Of a stretch of 64,000 nucleotides of DNA, positions 39,693 through 47,889 are shown one piece after another. The position numbers and the translations under genes were made by a program. Position 1 is the stretch's first letter. Every line of letters begins with the position of its first letter. The notes beneath the pieces were generated by a model. It was given only the letters and a program-made list of their open reading frames with translations. It was not told the origin of the DNA and made no database searches. The DNA comes from Azoarcus sp. (GTDB lineage Bacteria; Pseudomonadota; Gammaproteobacteria; Burkholderiales; Rhodocyclaceae), in NCBI GenBank assembly GCA_020725025.1, contig DYFV01000001.1:62001-126000 (forward strand). Reading direction: 5' to 3'.

Positions 39693-42113
39693 TTACCACT
39701 TGACCGCGTAGCCCAGGGATACCCGCCGGCCCTGCTCGGGCAGCCACACCCAGCCGCCGTTGTAGGCCTCGGCCTGGATGGCGTAGTGGGTCGTATCGAA
39801 GAGGTTGTGCACGCCCAGCTCCAGGGTGCCGGGGCCGAGGTCGATGGCGGACTTCAGGTGGAGCAGGGCGGCCGACTCCACCTCCCCGTAGGGCCAGCCG
39901 TTGCCGATGCGGCTGCGGGTGCCGCGCCAATCGGCGATCAGGCTGTTGCGCCAGCGTGCGCTGGGGGCGTAATCGAGCCAGACGCTGCCGTGGATGGGCG
40001 CCACGTCGACGCTGGAAATGCGCGTCCAGTCGTCGCTGCCCCGGGCCTTGCGCTCGCCTTCGTGCCAGGTGAGCGTGCCGCCCAGCGTCCACTGCGTGGC
40101 GATCCTCCAGTCCCCGGAGAACTCGACGCCCCAGATGCGGCGCGGCTCGCGCAGCGGCACGCACGGAATGGCCGGATTGGAGCAGTCGGTGGAGCTCATC
40201 AGCCGGGAATGGGTGTAGAAGCCGGTGACCGCCGCGGAAACCGCGCTGTCTCTGTAGCGCAGGCCCATCTCGTACTGGTGCGAGCGGGCGGCCTGCGGGT
40301 CGATCCGGTCGGGGCTGCCCACGAGAAAGCCTGCGCGGCGGATCTGGCTGATTTCCGCGCCCTGGGTGTAGGTGGCGTGCAGATCGGTCCGCTCGGTCAG
40401 CGGGTACAGCAGGCCGGCGTTGAAGAGGGTCAGGTTGAAGTCGCGGATCGAGCCGCCGGGGCCGTCGTCGGCGGCCGTCACGGTACCGTTTCCGGTGCTG
40501 TCCACCCGGCCGCCATAGCGCTCGTGCCGCACGCCGCCGCTGAGCCTGGCCTTGCCGACCGGCAGGTTGAGCTGGGCGTAGGGGGCCAGCATGTCCAGCC
40601 GCGCCTGCGGCCCGAAGAGACCGGTCAGCGCACCCGTGGCGGTACTGTGCCGGCTCTCGTCCATGTCGTTGCGGATGGCGTCCAGGCCGTAGGTCACGGT
40701 CGCGCCCTGGACGATCGCGTCGAGCGGGGTGGTGACGGCGGAGCGGATCCCCAGATACTCGTTCTCCTGCTTGTACCAGACGTCGTCGAGCTCGTAGCGG
40801 TTGGCGTAGACCCTGCTGCCGAAGAGCTCGAGCCTCACCGCGTGGCCCGCCAGGTCGTCGTTCTCGTAGGACAGGTTGAAGGTCCCGGCGCGGCGATAGG
40901 ACTTGCCGCTGTCGGGCACCCGCGTGGCCGTGGCATGGCGGCCGCGATAGACCCCGCCGTCGATGCTGTAGTACTCGAGGTAGTCGATGTACTGGGCGGT
41001 GGTGACGAAGCGGATCCGCCCGGCGTCGCCGAGGTCGTAGCCGAGGTTGGCGTCGACGTTGTAGATCTTCTCGTCGCCGTTCTTGAACATGCCGGGACTG
41101 GTGAAGATATTGGCGACCTCTCCGTCGGGCGTGTAGTTGGTGCCGTCGCGGCTGGCCGAGAAGGCCACGTGCCAGTCGAAGGCGCCCACGATCCGCGAGG
41201 CGCTCTGATAGACCGTGGTCTGGTGGCTGCCGCCGGGGTGGCTGGTGTTGAAGCTGGTGCGCAGCCGGGTGTCGAGGCTCAGCGTCTCGGAATGGGCCTG
41301 GGGCGTCATCAGCGCGATGATCCCGCCCGGCGAGCCGAAGCCGTAGGCAGCATTCGCCCCGCGGCTCACCTCTACCGCCGTCAGGTGATCGGGCGAGATG
41401 GTGTTGAGGTCGGAGCCGGAGCCGAAGCGCATCTGCTCGTTCGTCGGTGCGCCGTTGATGAAGATCTGCGCCGTGCGGCCGCGGATGGTGCGGACGCCCA
41501 CGTTGCTGGGGTGCACGCCCGGGACGTTTCGCGCCAGGATGTCCTCGATCCGGGCGGACGTGGCCAGGTCCCTTTGCACCGTCTCCTCGGGCACGTAGGA
41601 GATGGAGGCCGGCACGTTCGCCAGCGGCACGCCGGGCTCGCGCGTACCGAGCACCGTAACCGTCGCCATCGTGGTTTCCTTCGCCACCATCGGCGCGGGC
41701 TTGGGCTTCGGCGCCGCCGCGGGCTGCTTCCTGAGGGTGAACTCGTCCCGGCCTTGCGCCACCGCCTCGAGCCCGCTGCCGGCGAGCAGCGCCGCGAAGC
41801 CGCCGCCGACCGTATGGCTGCCCCGCAGGCCCGGCGAGCGCAGGTCGCGGGTCAGCGCGGCGTCGAAGGACAGCGCCACGTTCGACGCCGCCGCGAACTG
41901 CCCGAGCACCCGGGCGAGCGGACCGGGCGCGATGTCGTAATGCCGGACCGCCTGTCCGGCGGCCGCCGTTTCGGCGGCGGCGACGGGCATCGCCGCGAAG
42001 CCGCCCGCGGTGGCGGCGGCCATGCAGAGGAGCGCGCCGCGCACGGCGTGGGCGAGGGTGGATGGGATGCGCTTTCGCGGCGGGTGCTGCGGCTGCGAAG
42101 ATCGGCCGGACAT
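39693..42113 (-). CDS. TonB-dependent receptor with STN domain, system V
   Basis: 806 residues: signal peptide about 1-47, STN about 57-128 (YDIAPGPLARVLGQFAAASN), a long A/P/K linker, TonB-box-like ATVTVLG, plug with NVPASISYVPEETVQRD, VRTIRGRTAQIFINGAPTNE and AVEVSRGANAAYGFGSPGG, barrel ending LGYAVKW. The ligand is not evident. Compared with the FhuA-like receptors its plug lacks the IETPQSVSVIT wording. It is followed by the PepSY remnant and preceded by FecR and the ECF-type motif. Confidence 0.9.
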   Translation of the reverse strand: MSGRSSQPQHPPRKRIPSTLAHAVRGALLCMAAATAGGFAAMPVAAAETAAAGQAVRHYDIAPGPLARVLGQFAAASNVALSFDAALTRDLRSPGLRGSHTVGGGFAALLAGSGLEAVAQGRDEFTLRKQPAAAPKPKPAPMVAKETTMATVTVLGTREPGVPLANVPASISYVPEETVQRDLATSARIEDILARNVPGVHPSNVGVRTIRGRTAQIFINGAPTNEQMRFGSGSDLNTISPDHLTAVEVSRGANAAYGFGSPGGIIALMTPQAHSETLSLDTRLRTSFNTSHPGGSHQTTVYQSASRIVGAFDWHVAFSASRDGTNYTPDGEVANIFTSPGMFKNGDEKIYNVDANLGYDLGDAGRIRFVTTAQYIDYLEYYSIDGGVYRGRHATATRVPDSGKSYRRAGTFNLSYENDDLAGHAVRLELFGSRVYANRYELDDVWYKQENEYLGIRSAVTTPLDAIVQGATVTYGLDAIRNDMDESRHSTATGALTGLFGPQARLDMLAPYAQLNLPVGKARLSGGVRHERYGGRVDSTGNGTVTAADDGPGGSIRDFNLTLFNAGLLYPLTERTDLHATYTQGAEISQIRRAGFLVGSPDRIDPQAARSHQYEMGLRYRDSAVSAAVTGFYTHSRLMSSTDCSNPAIPCVPLREPRRIWGVEFSGDWRIATQWTLGGTLTWHEGERKARGSDDWTRISSVDVAPIHGSVWLDYAPSARWRNSLIADWRGTRSRIGNGWPYGEVESAALLHLKSAIDLGPGTLELGVHNLFDTTHYAIQAEAYNGGWVWLPEQGRRVSLGYAVKW

Positions 42114-42158
42114 GGTTTCCCCTTTTCAGGCAGGTTGGTCTTTGGTGTTCCTGCCTGG

Positions 42159-42202
42159 TGAGCCGAAGGGGGAGAGGGGAAAGTGCAAGCGGAGCGAAAA
42201 GA
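42159..42202 (-). promoter_or_regulatory. Putative FecI-type promoter, system V receptor
   Basis: On the minus strand ATCTTTTCGC, a gap, then CACTTTCCCCTCTCCCCCTT and CGGCTCA. It keeps the TTTC and TTCGGC parts of the shared core but is the most divergent copy. Confidence 0.45.
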
Positions 42203-42219
42203 TGTTCGCGATCCGGTGC

Positions 42220-43206
42220 TCAGCGCGGGACGACCGTCACCCAGTAGCGGCTCGCGCCGGCGATGCGCACCGGGAGGGACTTGGCGATGACGGCGAGCGC
42301 GCGGTCGGTGTCGTCCAGCGGGAAGGCGCCGGAAACCGAGAGGTCGGCGACCGCGGGGTCGCAGGCGAGCCGGCCGGCACGGTAGCGGGCGAGCTCGGCC
42401 ACCAGATCGCCCAGACGCCAGTCGACGGCGACGAGGCTGCCCTGCTCCCAGGAGGCGGCCGCCGCGTCGGCGTCCCGTGCCGGTCCGGTGCCATCGGCGG
42501 TGAACGCGAGCTGCCGACCGGCCCGCAGGACGACGCCGTCGCCCCCCAGGGCGCCGGCCGGCCGGATCTTCACCGCGTCGTCCAGCACCGTGACGCGGGT
42601 GGCTGCGCCGTCCGCGCGCACGGTGAAGCGGGTGCCCAGCGCCTGGATGCTTCCGTGGGCGGTCTCGACGAAGAAGGGGGCTGCGGCAATGCGCTCGTCC
42701 CGCCCGGCGCCCTTGGCCGTATCGACGAGGATCTCCCCCGCATGCAGCCGGACCAGCCGCAGCGCGCTGCTGTAGGCCACGTCGACCGCGGTGGCGGTAT
42801 TGAGGGTCATGCTCGTCCCGTCGGCCAGCATGACGCGGCGGCGCTCGCCGGTGGCGGTGCGATGGTCGGCCATCCACGTCTGCCAGGGGGTGGTGCGCCA
42901 GGACGCGTAGGCGAGCGGGCCGGCCGCGGCGGCGAGGAGGAGGCTCTTCAGCACGGTGCGCCGGCCGATGCTGCGGCGGCGGGCAGCGGCGGCCAGGGTC
43001 GGGACGGCCACCGCCGCGGGCACGCGCTGCAGGGAGGTACGGACCGCCTCGATCCGCTGCCAGGCGCGCTGGTTCTCCGGCGTCCGGTCGTGCCAGGCGC
43101 GCCAGGCGCGGCGGTCCTCGGCCGTGGCCGTGCCCGAGCAGAGACGCGCATACCAGCCGGCCGCCGCTTCCAGCGCCCGCGCATCCGCCGAGCTTGCGGC
43201 CTTCAC
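42220..43206 (-). CDS. FecR-like anti-sigma factor, system V
   Basis: 328 residues from a GTG at 43206 overlapping the sigma stop (GTGA). DUF4880 N-terminus (AAGWYARLCSGTATAEDRRAWRAWHDRTPENQRAW), then RRSIGRRTVLKSLLLAAAAGPLAYASW, a helix preceded by twin arginines, the FecR domain (TGERRRVMLADGTSMTLNTATAVDVAY, ALGTRFTVR, VLDDAVKIR) and C-terminal DWRLGDLVAELARYRAGRL / LSVSGAFPLDDTDRAL. The RRTVLK-helix layout is a reasonable Tat-like anchor. Confidence 0.9.
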   Translation of the reverse strand: MKAASSADARALEAAAGWYARLCSGTATAEDRRAWRAWHDRTPENQRAWQRIEAVRTSLQRVPAAVAVPTLAAAARRRSIGRRTVLKSLLLAAAAGPLAYASWRTTPWQTWMADHRTATGERRRVMLADGTSMTLNTATAVDVAYSSALRLVRLHAGEILVDTAKGAGRDERIAAAPFFVETAHGSIQALGTRFTVRADGAATRVTVLDDAVKIRPAGALGGDGVVLRAGRQLAFTADGTGPARDADAAAASWEQGSLVAVDWRLGDLVAELARYRAGRLACDPAVADLSVSGAFPLDDTDRALAVIAKSLPVRIAGASRYWVTVVPR

Positions 43207-43751
43207 GGCAGCACCGCGGCGCAATGGCTTGCGCAGTGGAGGGTGGCCTTGACCATGTAGTTGTTCACCGTGCGCAGCGAGATGCCCAGGCGCCGGGCGA
43301 TCTCGGCATAGGTCAGGCCTTCCAGCTGGGAGAGGAGGAAGGCCTCCCTGACCTTCGGGCCCATGCCCGCGAGCATGGCGTCGATCTCGGCCAGCGCCTC
43401 CAGGATGAGCGCCCGCGCCTCGGGCGAGGGGACCTGCGGCTCGGGCAGCCTGGCCAATACCTCCAGATACGCCCGCTCGAGCGACTGCCGGCGGAAGAAA
43501 TCGACCACCAGCCCGTTGGCGATGGTGGCCAGGTAGGCGCGCGGATCGCGGATCTCGGCCGGAGCGGCTGCCGAGGCCCCGTCCTCTTCCTGCGCCGTCC
43601 GCGCCCTGATGACGCGCACGAAGGTGTCCTGGGCCAGATCGGCGGCGTTGTGCGTGCAGCCCAGCTTCCTGCGCAGCCAGCCGTGCAGCCAGCCGTGATG
43701 GCCGCGATACAGCTCGGCAACGGGATCGGACGGGGCGCAGGCATCGCTCAT
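43203..43751 (-). CDS. FecI-type ECF sigma factor, system V
   Basis: 182 residues from ATG 43751 with CCGGAGC upstream. N-terminus MSDACAPSDPVAELYRGHHG nearly matches the system VII sigma. Region 2: AADLAQDTFVRVI, RAYLATIANGLVVDFFRRQ; region 4: KVREAFLLSQLEGLTYAEIARRLGISLRTVNNYM. An insert (EEDGASAAAPAE) sits between the region 2 helices. The start codon region can pair with the upstream leader (see 43752). Confidence 0.92.
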   Translation of the reverse strand: MSDACAPSDPVAELYRGHHGWLHGWLRRKLGCTHNAADLAQDTFVRVIRARTAQEEDGASAAAPAEIRDPRAYLATIANGLVVDFFRRQSLERAYLEVLARLPEPQVPSPEARALILEALAEIDAMLAGMGPKVREAFLLSQLEGLTYAEIARRLGISLRTVNNYMVKATLHCASHCAAVLP

Positions 43752-43817
43752 GGCAAGCTCCGGAGAAACGGACCAGATCTGTCCGGCTGGCTTGCCCTGT
43801 GGCGGGCTGGCTGGCGG
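43752..43817 (-). other. Leader with start-proximal inverted repeat, system V
   Basis: GGCAAGC (43796-43790) pairs perfectly with GCTTGCC (43758-43752), which directly precedes the sigma ATG. Inside the loop CGGAC and GTCCG form a second stem (43785-43769). CCGCCAGCCAGC lies just upstream (43817-43806). A similar layout is in system VII. Confidence 0.6.
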
Positions 43818-43823
43818 TGTCAA

Positions 43824-44243
43824 TCAAGAATGGTTCTTATTCTCCTGATCGGTGCCGCCCGCGTCAATGCAGGGGGTGGGGACGGCTAACCCCCTCTTCT
43901 TCCTGAGGCTCGCGATGAGCTCCGGGATGTAGGTCCGAAGCGTCTCCCAAACCATCTCGAAGTCGGTTTCCTCGTATCCATGCGCCATGCGGTGGCGCAT
44001 ACCCCTCATTGCCTTCCACGGAATGTCGGGGTGTTCGGATTCGAGCTCGTCCCGATGCTTCTCCAGCAGTTTCGCCGCGTTCTCACCGATGACGATGATG
44101 TTCATGCAAACTGCATCGCGCGTCTTGCCGTCCTGTAGAAACTCCTCTTTCGACAGGCCTTCCACGTAGCGTTCGGCCGCAAGCGCGGCTTCGAGAATCC
44201 GTCGAAGGCCGATGAGCAGCCGGCTGCCTTCCGGCTCCGTCAT
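43824..44243 (-). CDS. hepT: HepT-family HEPN toxin
   Basis: 139 residues with the HEPN RNase motif R-x4-H-x-Y (R83, H88, Y90 in RHRMAHGY) and the family context VCMNIIVIGENAAKLLEKH. HepT is an RNase-type toxin neutralised by MntA, in known cases by AMPylation of the tyrosine of this motif. The ATG overlaps the mntA stop. After about residue 115 the sequence leaves the family: the tail PCIDAGGTDQENKNHS is encoded by the promoter and Fur box of the system V sigma gene. The pair probably landed here by insertion. Confidence 0.87.
   Translation of the reverse strand: MTEPEGSRLLIGLRRILEAALAAERYVEGLSKEEFLQDGKTRDAVCMNIIVIGENAAKLLEKHRDELESEHPDIPWKAMRGMRHRMAHGYEETDFEMVWETLRTYIPELIASLRKKRGLAVPTPCIDAGGTDQENKNHS
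43826..43867 (-). promoter_or_regulatory. Sigma-70 promoter with Fur box, system V
   Basis: On the minus strand TTGACG (43867-43862), 17-nt spacer, GAGAAT (43844-43839), overlapping the Fur box GAGAATAAGAACCATTCTT. The whole element lies inside the hepT 3' end. Confidence 0.72.
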
Positions 44244-44536
44244 ACAGGCGCCGCCTCGTTGAGAACAAGGTCTCGGAAACTGCGCGGCAATTCCTTCGGC
44301 GTCAGAACGTCCACCGAGATTCCCAGGGATTCCTCCAGCTCGTCCTGAATGGCCCCAAGGTCGATCAGCGTCGCTCCCGGCAACGGGTCGATCAGCAAGT
44401 CGAGGTCGCTGTGCTCGGTGTCGGTGCCATGCAGCACCGAACCAAAGACCCGCGGATTTTCCGACTTGTGACGAAGAACAATGCTACGTATCAAGTCTCG
44501 GTTCTGGTTCAGCACCAGTGAAGGTCTCCGACGCAT
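44240..44536 (-). CDS. mntA: MntA-family nucleotidyltransferase antitoxin
   Basis: 98 residues from ATG 44536. The minimal nucleotidyltransferase motif is intact: FGSVLHGTDTEHSDLDLLID (GS at 32-33, D44 and D46). MntA proteins transfer AMP to the partner HepT toxin. The stop overlaps the hepT start, as expected for the antitoxin-first order. The longer in-frame ORF to 45046 is spurious. Confidence 0.87.
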   Translation of the reverse strand: MRRRPSLVLNQNRDLIRSIVLRHKSENPRVFGSVLHGTDTEHSDLDLLIDPLPGATLIDLGAIQDELEESLGISVDVLTPKELPRSFRDLVLNEAAPV

Positions 44537-44646
44537 CTTTCGCTCCTGAAACGCGCTGCGCACGTGTCGAATACTATCAAAGCACGGCAAGCATGGCAGA
44601 ACCGAGCCGACCTGGGTTCGCGCTGCTCCGGCAAGGCGTGACGGCC

Positions 44647-44940
44647 TCAAGCCGACGCCGCGTCCTCCCAGGCGACCCGCAGCGGCGCGCGCTTGGTGAA
44701 CATGCCGACGTGCAGGCCGATCACGTCCTGGAGCTGCGCCATGGCGGCGGCGTCCGGTGCGGTGCAGTGAAAGCGCAGCTCGTCTTCCGTGGCCGAGAGC
44801 TCGCAGCGGCCGAAGGGGAACTCGGCGCTGCCGTGCGCTTCGTCCCAGGTCGCCGGGACCTTCTTGGCGAAATGCTTGCACAGCCGGGCCAGATAGGTGG
44901 CGGCCAGCGGGGTGGCGACGCGGCCTTTGCTCGCGATCAT
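44647..44940 (-). CDS. DUF2218 protein
   Basis: 97 residues with family features: ATPLAATYLARLCKHFAKKVPATWD near the N-terminus, GRCELSATEDELRFHCTAPD in the middle and a C-terminal DVIGLHVGMFTKR. DUF2218 proteins often lie beside siderophore transport genes; the role is unknown. The ATG overlaps the ATPase stop (TGATG), so it is the last gene of the receptor/ABC operon. Confidence 0.83.
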   Translation of the reverse strand: MIASKGRVATPLAATYLARLCKHFAKKVPATWDEAHGSAEFPFGRCELSATEDELRFHCTAPDAAAMAQLQDVIGLHVGMFTKRAPLRVAWEDAASA

Positions 44941-45728
44941 GCTTCTTCCTTGTCCAGGGTACGATCCACCAGGACGATGCGGTGGCCGAGGGAGCAGCGC
45001 TCCACGCGACCGTCCACGCCGTAGGCGTCGCGCAACACGCCGGCATCGAACACCTCGCCCGGCGTGCCGGCGGCGAGCAGGCCGCCGTTGCCGAGCACGA
45101 CGACCCGGTCGCAGAAGCGCAGGGCGAGGTTGAGGTCGTGGATGGCGATGAGGCCGACGGCCTGATGATTGTGGGTCAATGCGCGCACCGTCTCGAGGAC
45201 CTGCAGCTGCCAGCGCAGGTCGAGGGCGCTGGTCGGCTCGTCGAGCAGCAAGAGGCGCGGGTCGCGCACCATGGCCTGAGCGAGGCCCACCATCTGGCGC
45301 TGGCCGCCGGAGAGCTCGTCGAGGCGGCGCAGGGCGAGCGGGCGCAGGGCCAGGCTGTCGAAGACGCGTTCCACCGCGGCCTCGGCCTCGTGGGCCGCGA
45401 GATCGCCGCGGCTCGCGCGCAGGGCGCTCACCACCGCCTCGTACACCACCAGCGCCGTGCCCTGGGGCAGTTGCTGGGGCAGGTAGCCGACCCGGGCGAG
45501 GCGCCGCTCGAGGCCGAGGCGGCCGAGGTCTTCCCCGTCGAGCAGCACCTGGCCGCCGGCCGGTCGCAGGCCGGCCAGGGCCTTCAGCAGGGTGGACTTG
45601 CCGGCGGCGTTGGCGCCGATCACCGCGGCGAGGGTGCCGGGCGGCAGCAGCGGCAGATCCAGGCCGGACAGCACCGGGCGCTTGCCGTAGCCACAGGAGA
45701 GATTGCGGACTTCCAGGCCGGCGCTCAC
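44937..45728 (-). CDS. ABC transporter ATPase, FecE/BtuD type
   Basis: 263 residues from a GTG at 45728 overlapping the permease stop. Walker A GANAAGKST, Q-loop YLPQQLPQ, signature LSGGQRQMVGLAQAMVRDP, Walker B LLLLDEPTSALD and switch His AIHDLNLAL. The sequence is of the iron-siderophore/cobalamin importer class. It energises the permease encoded at 45725-46783. Confidence 0.9.
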   Translation of the reverse strand: MSAGLEVRNLSCGYGKRPVLSGLDLPLLPPGTLAAVIGANAAGKSTLLKALAGLRPAGGQVLLDGEDLGRLGLERRLARVGYLPQQLPQGTALVVYEAVVSALRASRGDLAAHEAEAAVERVFDSLALRPLALRRLDELSGGQRQMVGLAQAMVRDPRLLLLDEPTSALDLRWQLQVLETVRALTHNHQAVGLIAIHDLNLALRFCDRVVVLGNGGLLAAGTPGEVFDAGVLRDAYGVDGRVERCSLGHRIVLVDRTLDKEEA

Positions 45729-46783
45729 GTCTTCCTCCTGCGGCCGAGGATGATGGCCATGAAGAGCGGTACGCCCACCAGCGCGGTGACGATGCCGATG
45801 GGCAGCACCACGCCCGGCACCAGGCTCTTGCTGGCGATGGAGGCCAGCGACAGCATCAGCGCGCCCGCAAGCGCGGCGCCGGGCAGGAAGAAGCGGTGGT
45901 CCTCGCCCAGCAGCAGGCGCGCGATGTGCGGCCCCACGAGGCCCACGAAGCCGATGGTGCCGACGAAGGCCAGCGCCGCCGCGGCGAGCAGGCTCACCCG
46001 CAGCAGCACCACGAGACGCAGGCGCTCGACGGCGATGCCGAAGCTGCGCGCCTGCTCCTCGCCGCCGCGCAGCGCGGTGAGCACCCACACCTGGCGCAGG
46101 GAGAAGGCCAGACAGACGGCGAAGACCACGCCCACCACGGCGATCTTGGGCCAGGTCGCGCGGGCGAGGCTGCCCATGGTCCAGAACACGATCTGCTGCA
46201 GGGCGTCGCTGTCGGCGATGAACTGCAGCAGCCAGCCCAGGGCCTCGAAGGTGAACAGCAGGGCGATGCCGAAGAGCACCACGGTGTCCACCGTGGCGCC
46301 GTAGCTGCGCGCGAGGGTCTGGATCAGCAGCGTGGCGGTGGCGGCGAAGAGGAAGGCGAGCAGGGGGATCGCCGCGTGCTGGCCGAGCCCGAAGGCGTCG
46401 AAGCCGAGCACGATGGCGAGCGAGGCCCCGAAGGTGGCCGCCGCCGACACGCCCAGGGTGAAGGGGCTGGCGAGCGGGTTGTTGAGCACGGTCTGCATCT
46501 CGGCGCCGGCGAGCCCCAGGGCGGCGCCCACCAGCACCGCCATCACCGCGTAGGGCAGGCGCACGTCCCACAGGATCACCGCCTGGGCGGGCGAGAGGCT
46601 GTCGGCGTCGAAGAGGCCGCGCCATACGTCGGCGAGCGGGAAGGACGAGGGGCCGGTGGCGACGTCGGCGACCAGCGAGGCGGCGAGAGCCACCGCCATG
46701 CCGGCGAGCAGCACCCAGCGCAGCAGGGAGAAGCGGCGGTAGCCCGCGGCCAGGGTGGCGGTCATGGGCGTCGTCGCGCTCAC
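45725..46783 (-). CDS. ABC transporter permease, FecCD type
   Basis: 352 residues from a GTG at 46783 that overlaps the binding-protein stop (an ATG at 46765 is also in frame). About ten membrane helices; FecCD hallmarks RLPYAVMAVLVGAALGLAGAEMQ, NPLASPFTLGVSAAATFGA, and FVGTIGFVGLVGPHIARLL. It imports a ferric siderophore or corrinoid-like ligand across the inner membrane as a homodimer. Confidence 0.9.
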   Translation of the reverse strand: MSATTPMTATLAAGYRRFSLLRWVLLAGMAVALAASLVADVATGPSSFPLADVWRGLFDADSLSPAQAVILWDVRLPYAVMAVLVGAALGLAGAEMQTVLNNPLASPFTLGVSAAATFGASLAIVLGFDAFGLGQHAAIPLLAFLFAATATLLIQTLARSYGATVDTVVLFGIALLFTFEALGWLLQFIADSDALQQIVFWTMGSLARATWPKIAVVGVVFAVCLAFSLRQVWVLTALRGGEEQARSFGIAVERLRLVVLLRVSLLAAAALAFVGTIGFVGLVGPHIARLLLGEDHRFFLPGAALAGALMLSLASIASKSLVPGVVLPIGIVTALVGVPLFMAIILGRRRKT

Positions 46784-47889
46784 CGGGCGTCGATCCAGTA
46801 CACCCCCGCGAGCGGTACGGGCTGGAAGCGCGCGTAGAGGGTGCGAAGGGTGGCGGCCGGATCCAGATCGGCGAAACGCTCGGGATGTAGCCACTTGGCG
46901 ATCGCCTGCACCGCCACCACGTTGAGGGGCGAATTGTAGAAGTGGTGCCAGATGGCGTGGGCCCGGCCCTGCTTGACCGCCTCGAGCTCCGCGATGCCGC
47001 GCCGGTCCAGGGCGCGGGCGAGGCTCGCGCGGGCCACCGCGGGATCGACCCCGGCCCCCAGCACGATGCGCGTCGGGGTCTTGCTCGTGGCGGAGGCCGC
47101 GCCGATGGCGGTGCCGATGTACACCTGGGGCTGGTTGGTGAGGAGGTATTCCAGGCTCAGGGTGCCGAAGCTGCCCGGGATGAGGTCGCGGGCGATGTTG
47201 CGTCCGCCCGCGAAGTCGATGAAGCGGCCCATCATGCCGTTGGCCATGGTCGGGCAGCATTCGTCGGAGAGTCCGACCCGGTTCTCGATGAAGACGGTGG
47301 GCAGGGCGCCCCCGCCCTTGGGCAGGCGCTCGGTGACCCGCGCCATCTCTGCCTCGTAGAAGGCGATGTACTCCCGGGCCTCGGCGCGCCGGTCCAGTAC
47401 CGCGCCCAGCACCGCCATGCTGCGGGTGGTGTTGAGGAGCGGCTCCTGGCGGAAGTCGATGAAGACCACGGTCACGCCGGCCTTCTCCAGGCGGGCGATG
47501 GTGTCCCGGTCCTTGGGCGTGGGCCCGTGGCCTTCCAGCCCGAAGATGGCCAGATCCGGCGCCAGGGCGATGGCCTGCTCCACGCTGAAGCTCTCGCCGG
47601 TGCTGCGGCCCAGCCTCGCGATGCCGTCGATGGCCGGGAAGGCCGCCCGGTACTGGGCGTAGCCGGCCGGGTCGAGGCGCTCGAACTCGCCCATCATGCC
47701 CACCACCCGGCGCAGCGGATCCTTCTCCAGGATGGCCAGGGCCGGCACCATGCGCCCCTCGCCGAGGAGGATGCGCTCCACGCGGGGCGGGATGCTCACC
47801 TCGCGCCCGGCCAGGTCGGTGACGGTGCCGCCGGCCGCGGCATGCGCCGCCGCCAGCATCGTGACGAAGAGAAGAAGGAGACGTCGCAT
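46780..47889 (-). CDS. Periplasmic ferric-siderophore-type binding protein (FecB/BtuF fold)
   Basis: 369 residues with a signal peptide (LAAAHAAAG). Typical start VTDLAGREVSIPPRVERILLGEG, then VEQAIALAPDLAIFG and the C-terminal lobe. It has a CC pair (DECCPT, about 215) in the middle, unusual for the family. The start overlaps the receptor stop (TGATG). It should hand ligand from the receptor to the FecCD permease. Confidence 0.88.
   Translation of the reverse strand: MRRLLLLFVTMLAAAHAAAGGTVTDLAGREVSIPPRVERILLGEGRMVPALAILEKDPLRRVVGMMGEFERLDPAGYAQYRAAFPAIDGIARLGRSTGESFSVEQAIALAPDLAIFGLEGHGPTPKDRDTIARLEKAGVTVVFIDFRQEPLLNTTRSMAVLGAVLDRRAEAREYIAFYEAEMARVTERLPKGGGALPTVFIENRVGLSDECCPTMANGMMGRFIDFAGGRNIARDLIPGSFGTLSLEYLLTNQPQVYIGTAIGAASATSKTPTRIVLGAGVDPAVARASLARALDRRGIAELEAVKQGRAHAIWHHFYNSPLNVVAVQAIAKWLHPERFADLDPAATLRTLYARFQPVPLAGVYWIDAR

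Noticed and set aside
42220-43827. Apparent sigma-FecR fusion of 535 codons
   Set aside because: The upstream part is an out-of-frame reading of the sigma gene; FecR starts at GTG 43206, overlapping the sigma stop as in the other systems. The same applies to long frames at 35298-36671 and 60306-61610.
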